This document shows positions 5,384-9,049 of a DNA stretch of 9,049 nucleotides, piece after piece; position 1 is the first letter of the stretch, and the number at the start of each line of letters is the position of its first letter. Source of the stretch: G039029935 sp039029935 (GTDB lineage: Bacteria > Chloroflexota > Anaerolineae > Caldilineales > Caldilineaceae); the NCBI GenBank assembly GCA_039029935.1, contig JBCCFC010000512.1, positions 1 to 9,049 of the forward strand, given 5' to 3'. The position numbers and the translations under genes were made by a program. A model generated the notes under the pieces. It was not told the DNA's origin and did not search any database. It worked only from the letters and a program-made list of their open reading frames with translations.

Positions 5384-6578
5384 CAAAACAACATTACGAG
5401 TCGCGATAGTCGGCGGCGGTCTTGGTGGCCTTGTCACCGCCTTATTTCTGCGCAAGGTTGGCGTGGACGTGACAGTCTACGAAAGAGTAGACGACCTGCG
5501 CGAGGTCGGTGCGGGTATTGTGGTTCCACCCAACATGGTACGACCGTTGGAAGTACTCGGTCTTGCCGACACATTGTCAACATTTGCAGTCAAACTTGAG
5601 GCGGCATGGGAATTCCGTCGCTGGGAAGATGGCACGGTCCTGTTTAGCCAACCAATGGGTGAAGCGTGTAAGCGGCTCTATGGTACGGACTGTTATGTGG
5701 CTCACCGAGGCGACTTGATGTCCATGTACAAGCGGGCATTGCCAGAGGGAATTGTTCGCCTCGACCATCAGTGCATCGCGGTGAATGAGTTGGAGAACGA
5801 GGTGGAACTGACCTTTGTGGCTCGGGCGGGTGAGCAGACGCGGGTAACGTCAGATGTTGTCATCGGTGCAGACGGTATCCACTCGGTCATCAGAGCGGCA
5901 GTCACAACACCGACGGAGGCGCAATTTTCCGGCAGTTGTGCGTTCCGCTGCTTGGTTCCTGCCGAAAAAGCACCAGTCATGGCCCTCCACCCCGTGCAAA
6001 CACTTTGGCTTGGCCCCAGTCGCCATTTTGTCCACTATCCGATTTCTGGCGGTCGCTTGGTCAATGTTGTCGCTATCGTACCCGCAGGGGACTGGCGCAC
6101 CGAGTCATGGACCGCCGATGGGAAAATTTCGGACCTATTCAATGAGTTTGAGTCTTGGGATAGCCGCGTCCATCAGCTCATTCACTCGGCAACCGAAACC
6201 AAGCGCTGGGCTTTATATGACCGACAGCCTCTCGATAGATGGTGTAAAGGACGCATTGCGCTCCTTGGCGACGCTGCCCATGCGATGCTCCCTTACTTTG
6301 CACAGGGTGCGGCTCAGGCAACGGAAGATGGCGTGGTGCTTTCTGCTTGTTTGGAGAACGCAACATATGAATCGGTCCCTGATGCGTTGCAACGCTACGA
6401 AAAGATTCGTCAGCCACGCGCCAATCAGATTCAACTGATGAGCCGTGGCCGAGAAGTCAGGAATCATCTGTCCGATGGCCCTGAGCAGCAGCAACGGGAT
6501 CGGGAATTCGCTGAGGGCGATCTGCTGAGTAAGAATGGTTGGTTGTATGGTCATGAGCTAGGTTCTTTTGGCATTTGA
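5376..6578 (+). CDS. FAD-dependent monooxygenase, salicylate hydroxylase type
   Basis: This is a single-component flavoprotein aromatic hydroxylase (group A) that uses NAD(P)H and O2 to hydroxylate a ring, as in salicylate, 3-hydroxybenzoate or 6-hydroxynicotinate hydroxylases. All three family motifs are present: the GxGxxG dinucleotide fold (VGGGLGGL, 12-19), with Glu36 and Arg42 following; GADGIHS (164-170); and LLGDAAHAMLPYFAQGAAQA (296-315), whose GD binds FAD and whose Pro-rich loop is typical of the salicylate/3-hydroxybenzoate branch. HRGDL (110-114) also fits. I chose ATG 5376, which overlaps the upstream stop in ATGTCTAA; TTG 5364 would add four residues. There is no strong ribosome binding site, in line with coupling to the aldo/keto reductase. 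The length of 400 aa is normal. The exact substrate is unknown, and no ring-cleavage dioxygenase is nearby. Confidence 0.9.
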   Translation: MSNKTTLRVAIVGGGLGGLVTALFLRKVGVDVTVYERVDDLREVGAGIVVPPNMVRPLEVLGLADTLSTFAVKLEAAWEFRRWEDGTVLFSQPMGEACKRLYGTDCYVAHRGDLMSMYKRALPEGIVRLDHQCIAVNELENEVELTFVARAGEQTRVTSDVVIGADGIHSVIRAAVTTPTEAQFSGSCAFRCLVPAEKAPVMALHPVQTLWLGPSRHFVHYPISGGRLVNVVAIVPAGDWRTESWTADGKISDLFNEFESWDSRVHQLIHSATETKRWALYDRQPLDRWCKGRIALLGDAAHAMLPYFAQGAAQATEDGVVLSACLENATYESVPDALQRYEKIRQPRANQIQLMSRGREVRNHLSDGPEQQQRDREFAEGDLLSKNGWLYGHELGSFGI

Positions 6579-6592
6579 GTGGAAAAGTTTTC

Positions 6593-6610
6593 AGCTACTC
6601 AGCCGTCAGC
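6593..6610. repeat. Inverted copy of the 18-mer from the octamer array
   Basis: AGCTACTCAGCCGTCAGC here is the exact reverse complement of 865-882 in the deiminase leader. Similarity continues a little on one side, with a further TTTCAG unit at 6611-6616. It lies in the 109-base spacer between the monooxygenase and OYE genes. CAGCCC (6614-6619) and GGGCTG (6637-6642) could form a 6-bp stem just after it, without a T run. An 18-base match about 5.7 kb apart is not expected by chance, so this is a dispersed repeat family, here as a partial unit. Confidence 0.7.
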
Positions 6611-6687
6611 TTTCAGCCCGCATGACCCACATCTGGGGGCTGCACAACTCTATCGCACGGCTCTAAGTGGTGTTCTAAACTTGAAAG

Positions 6688-7905
6688 GTGATAATAATCG
6701 AACATTTAAATAACAACCATGCTCTACAAAACCCGGTGGCACTTCCCTGCGGTGTCACGCTCAAAAATCGGCTGGTAAAGTCCCCCATGTCGGATTCACT
6801 TGCCAATGGTGAGGGTGATCCTACCGAGGCGCAGATGCGACTGTACGAAAGATGGGCAGAGGGCGGCGTCGCGCTCTCTCTCATTGGTGAGGTGCAAGTC
6901 GATCCACGCTTTCCAGAAAAGCCGGGGAATCTCGTCTTCAACGAGCAAACCAATCAGCAGGCCATGCAATCACTTGCCAGTCGAGCCATCGTGAATGGTG
7001 CGCATCTGTGGCCGCAACTCGGTCATGCGGGTGCGCTGTCGCACCCACCAATCAGTCAACCAAAGGGGCCGTCTGCCCTTGATGTTGAAGGGCTTCAATG
7101 TGCAGCCATGTCGCTTGATGAAATTCGAGCATTACCCGAACTGTATGCCAAAGCCGCATCCATTGCAAAGAGTACGGGCTTTAGCGGCATTCAGATTCAC
7201 GCAGGGCATGGATTTTTACTCAGCCAATTCCTTTCTCCGCTGTTTAACCAACGGAACGATGGCTATGGTGGCTCAATCGAAGCACGATGTCGTATCATAC
7301 TCGAGATCATTGGCGTGATACGAGATGCTGTTGGTCCGTCATTCCCCATCGGCATCAGGATCAACTCGACGGACATGTTGGAAGGTGGGTTGACAGAGGC
7401 CGATGCGCTGGAAGCAGTACGCCTGCTTGATCAAACCACAATCGACCTAATTGATATTAGCGGTGGAACCTATTTCCCTGGTGCGAAAGCAAGCTCCGAC
7501 AGTTCAGGGGGCGGCCCCTACTTTGTGGACTTTGCCCGATGTGCCAAAGCGGTGACAAACGTGCCTGTGATGGCGACGGGTGGATTTAAACGGCGCGACC
7601 AAGCCGTCGATGCCGTGGCGACAGGTGCGGTCGATATGGTGGGGATCGCCCGTGCGATGGTTCTTGACCCTCAGCTTGCAGAGGCATGGTTAAGCGAGGA
7701 GGGTGGCGACCCTGATTTTCCAAGATTTGACGCGACACCGCCAGGTGGGGTGACGGCTTGGTACACCATGCGGCTAACCGCTTTGGGTGAGAATCGGGAG
7801 CGCACGTTTGCCCTAGACCTGCCTTCTGCTATTCGTATGTATGAGGAACGTGATGCACAACGTAGTATCCAATGGCAAGCGAAATTCTTTGACTTGTATT
7901 CCTAA
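6688..7905 (+). CDS. NADH:flavin oxidoreductase, Old Yellow Enzyme family
   Basis: This FMN-dependent TIM-barrel ene-reductase family reduces activated C=C bonds of enones or nitro compounds with NAD(P)H. The 405-aa protein shows the family order: TLKNRLVKSPMSD (24-36), QLGHAG (110-115), IQIHAGHGFLLSQFLSPLFN (168-187) with the substrate-anion pair His171 and His174, DGYGGS (191-196), and the FMN-phosphate parts MATGGF (295-300) and VGIARAMVLDP (318-328). The residue two after His174 is Phe176, where family members usually have the Tyr that acts as proton donor. This could lower or redirect activity. The start is GTG 6688, since a stop lies two codons upstream; there is no clear Shine-Dalgarno, so GTG 6736 is also possible. 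It is the last gene of the cluster, 109 bases after the monooxygenase. Its TAA directly abuts the stop of the convergent gene. Confidence 0.88.
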   Translation: MIIIEHLNNNHALQNPVALPCGVTLKNRLVKSPMSDSLANGEGDPTEAQMRLYERWAEGGVALSLIGEVQVDPRFPEKPGNLVFNEQTNQQAMQSLASRAIVNGAHLWPQLGHAGALSHPPISQPKGPSALDVEGLQCAAMSLDEIRALPELYAKAASIAKSTGFSGIQIHAGHGFLLSQFLSPLFNQRNDGYGGSIEARCRIILEIIGVIRDAVGPSFPIGIRINSTDMLEGGLTEADALEAVRLLDQTTIDLIDISGGTYFPGAKASSDSSGGGPYFVDFARCAKAVTNVPVMATGGFKRRDQAVDAVATGAVDMVGIARAMVLDPQLAEAWLSEEGGDPDFPRFDATPPGGVTAWYTMRLTALGENRERTFALDLPSAIRMYEERDAQRSIQWQAKFFDLYS

Positions 7906-8904
7906 CTACATTCCCCAAACCATAATTGTACTGTCTTCATATTCTTTGGTGCAGACAAAAATTTTCTCTTCCCAGGTTCGTTTTTGAACGCTGCGGTCAA
8001 AGATCAACAGATGCCCTTCATCAGCCCCGCTTTTGTCCATGTAGCCATAGGTCTGTTTGAGTCCTTTCTGCATGACCTTCTCCAAATCACCGTAGCGAAT
8101 TTTGAGTTCAAGCACAATTGTCTGCACGTTGGAAAGGGTATGATAGTCCCATTGGACAGCCTCAATTGGCGGTTTATCCTGTGGTTGAATCGGCCAATGC
8201 ACATACAGATCGGTGCGCTCACGCCCAAAGCCATATTCACGTTCAATACGCCCACCACCGTTGACGATACGCTGCAAAAATGCCTGCATTAATAGCTGTG
8301 GACCCGCTTCTTTGTAATCAAATCGCTCCACCCATGACTCGGAATGGCGACGGAAAAATTGCTGAAAGCCTTCGAGCAACTTGGGCATGTTGAGCCGACC
8401 GTCCTCATCGACATACCACTCAGTCTCATGCGTGATGGTCAACTGGGTGCTGTAGTTTAACTCACGGGGAATAATTTCGCTGTAGATTGGGTTGGCGATT
8501 TGTAACTGCTTACCAAAACGACGAATTAGCCCCAAATCTCGCACATAGGCGATGTTGTCGTTGTCGACAAGCTCAAGCTCGCCTTCACCAGACAAAATCG
8601 GCTCCATGACTTCTTTGACGCGAGGTTCCTTGAGTTTGTCAATGAGCTGATCCAGATGGGTGTCTCGTCGTTGAATCAGCCGCTCTTTGGCAACTTGGAC
8701 CATATTTGCCGTGAGCGCTACGGTTCGATCCCGATTTTCCTTCATTTCATGGGTCAGTTCATAGCCCATTGCGTTGACAATCCAAGGCTGTCCCTGTGTT
8801 AAGCCCCAGAGCAAATCAAGCGCATCTGGGGTAAATGCTTGTCCTGTTGCCTCGGTATGTTGTTGATAGAGGGTTGACATTTCCTCTTTTGTAAAATCAC
8901 CCAT
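7906..8904 (-). CDS. 5'-truncated AAA-like ATPase with C-terminal PD-(D/E)XK nuclease domain (probable pseudogene)
   Basis: The 332 residues match, from memory, the second half of AAA-like ATP-binding proteins of over 500 aa that are frequent in Chloroflexota and cyanobacteria. Residues 1-80 are the lid/winged-helix part (GDFTKEEMSTLYQQHTEATG, LTQGQPWIVNA, ERLIQRRDTHLDQL). Residues about 85-150 give the linker (LKEPRVKEVMEPILSGEGE, IANPIYSEIIPREL). Residues about 170-310 form a PD-(D/E)XK nuclease-like domain with Asp232 (RTDLYV), ExK at 266-268 (VLELKI), and QTYGYMD (284-290). Walker A and B are absent. Reading the same frame upstream of the ATG gives KAKSLR, which still looks like the family, before a TGA at 8944-8946. 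The ATG is thus an internal Met and the 5' half is lost. No ribosome binding site precedes it. Cellular role of the intact family: unknown, possibly genome defence or repair. Confidence 0.75.
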   Translation of the reverse strand: MGDFTKEEMSTLYQQHTEATGQAFTPDALDLLWGLTQGQPWIVNAMGYELTHEMKENRDRTVALTANMVQVAKERLIQRRDTHLDQLIDKLKEPRVKEVMEPILSGEGELELVDNDNIAYVRDLGLIRRFGKQLQIANPIYSEIIPRELNYSTQLTITHETEWYVDEDGRLNMPKLLEGFQQFFRRHSESWVERFDYKEAGPQLLMQAFLQRIVNGGGRIEREYGFGRERTDLYVHWPIQPQDKPPIEAVQWDYHTLSNVQTIVLELKIRYGDLEKVMQKGLKQTYGYMDKSGADEGHLLIFDRSVQKRTWEEKIFVCTKEYEDSTIMVWGM

Positions 8905-8977
8905 GCGTAGGGATTTGGCTTTCTGACTTATATGTTGAAGGAGTCAGAAGTCTGTTGAACAGAGGAGGTAACCGGGT

Positions 8978-9049
8978 TTGTTGTACATACAGAAAGTTGT
9001 GCAAGATATTGAAAGTGAAAATATTTTATGCCAGAGAATCATCATTTTG
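8978..9049 (+). CDS. Possible start of a gene running off the right edge
   Basis: AGGAGGT (8963-8969) is a strong ribosome binding site. Eight bases later a TTG (8978, or 8981) opens a frame that stays open for 24 codons to the window end (LYIQKVVQDIESENILCQ and onward). An amphipathic helix followed by a hydrophobic strand can be imagined, but I recognise no family. The start codon is weak and the stretch is short, so this may be chance. Confidence 0.2.
   Translation, partial: MLYIQKVVQDIESENILCQRIIIL

Noticed and set aside
5854..6438. Plus-strand ORF of 194 codons inside the monooxygenase gene
   Set aside because: It is long for a shadow, but its protein shows no family motif while the overlapping frame has the intact GD motif of an FAD monooxygenase.
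8905..9049. Walker A-containing 5' half of the ATPase in another frame
   Set aside because: All three minus-strand frames were read to the window edge; none shows the expected AAA sequence.

Overview
The window looks like an accessory stretch of a bacterial chromosome of roughly 50% GC. The best guess is a member of the Chloroflexota, with Cyanobacteria as the alternative. That guess rests on gene families I recall as common there: the AAA-like ATPase/PD-(D/E)XK protein, the CopG-like antitoxin family, the small retropepsin and the EAD1-like domain. It does not rest on any marker gene. There are no rRNA or tRNA genes, no CRISPR array and no recognisable transposase.

Left part (1-2095): an M23 metallopeptidase gene runs leftward off the window edge. 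Divergent from it is a gene for a Tat-exported, probably lipid-anchored agmatine/peptidylarginine deiminase family protein. The 461-nt gap between them carries a good candidate promoter on each strand. It also carries an array of 8-bp repeats whose two ends form a long imperfect hairpin followed by seven T, placed in the presumed leader of the deiminase gene.

Middle (2096-3000, minus strand): a small gene graveyard. A CopG-like antitoxin gene is interrupted by an in-frame TAA, and its 3' part is fused to a retropepsin-like aspartic protease exactly at the protease's DTG active-site motif. Next to it is a short ORF whose last 40 residues resemble the end of an EAD1 (effector-associated) domain.

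Centre and right (3154-7905, plus strand): behind a strong extended -10 promoter lie four co-directional oxidoreductase genes: an extended SDR (dihydroflavonol reductase-like), an aldo/keto reductase, an FAD aromatic-ring monooxygenase (salicylate hydroxylase type) and an Old Yellow Enzyme family FMN reductase. The middle two overlap by 8 nt. They plausibly act on one oxygenated cyclic or aromatic compound, but the substrate cannot be read from the sequence. Two of the four carry unusual active-site features: YxxxxK spacing in the SDR, and Phe for the usual Tyr in the OYE.

Right end (7906-9049): a convergent gene, whose stop codon abuts that of the OYE gene with no gap, encodes the C-terminal part of an AAA-like ATPase with a PD-(D/E)XK nuclease domain. 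Its Walker A half is missing although the homologous reading frame continues a little upstream of the first ATG, so it looks 5'-truncated. No single undescribed system is proven here. The most original signals are the hairpin-forming octamer array with its second copy inside the oxidoreductase cluster, the antitoxin-retropepsin chimera, and the four-enzyme redox cluster itself.
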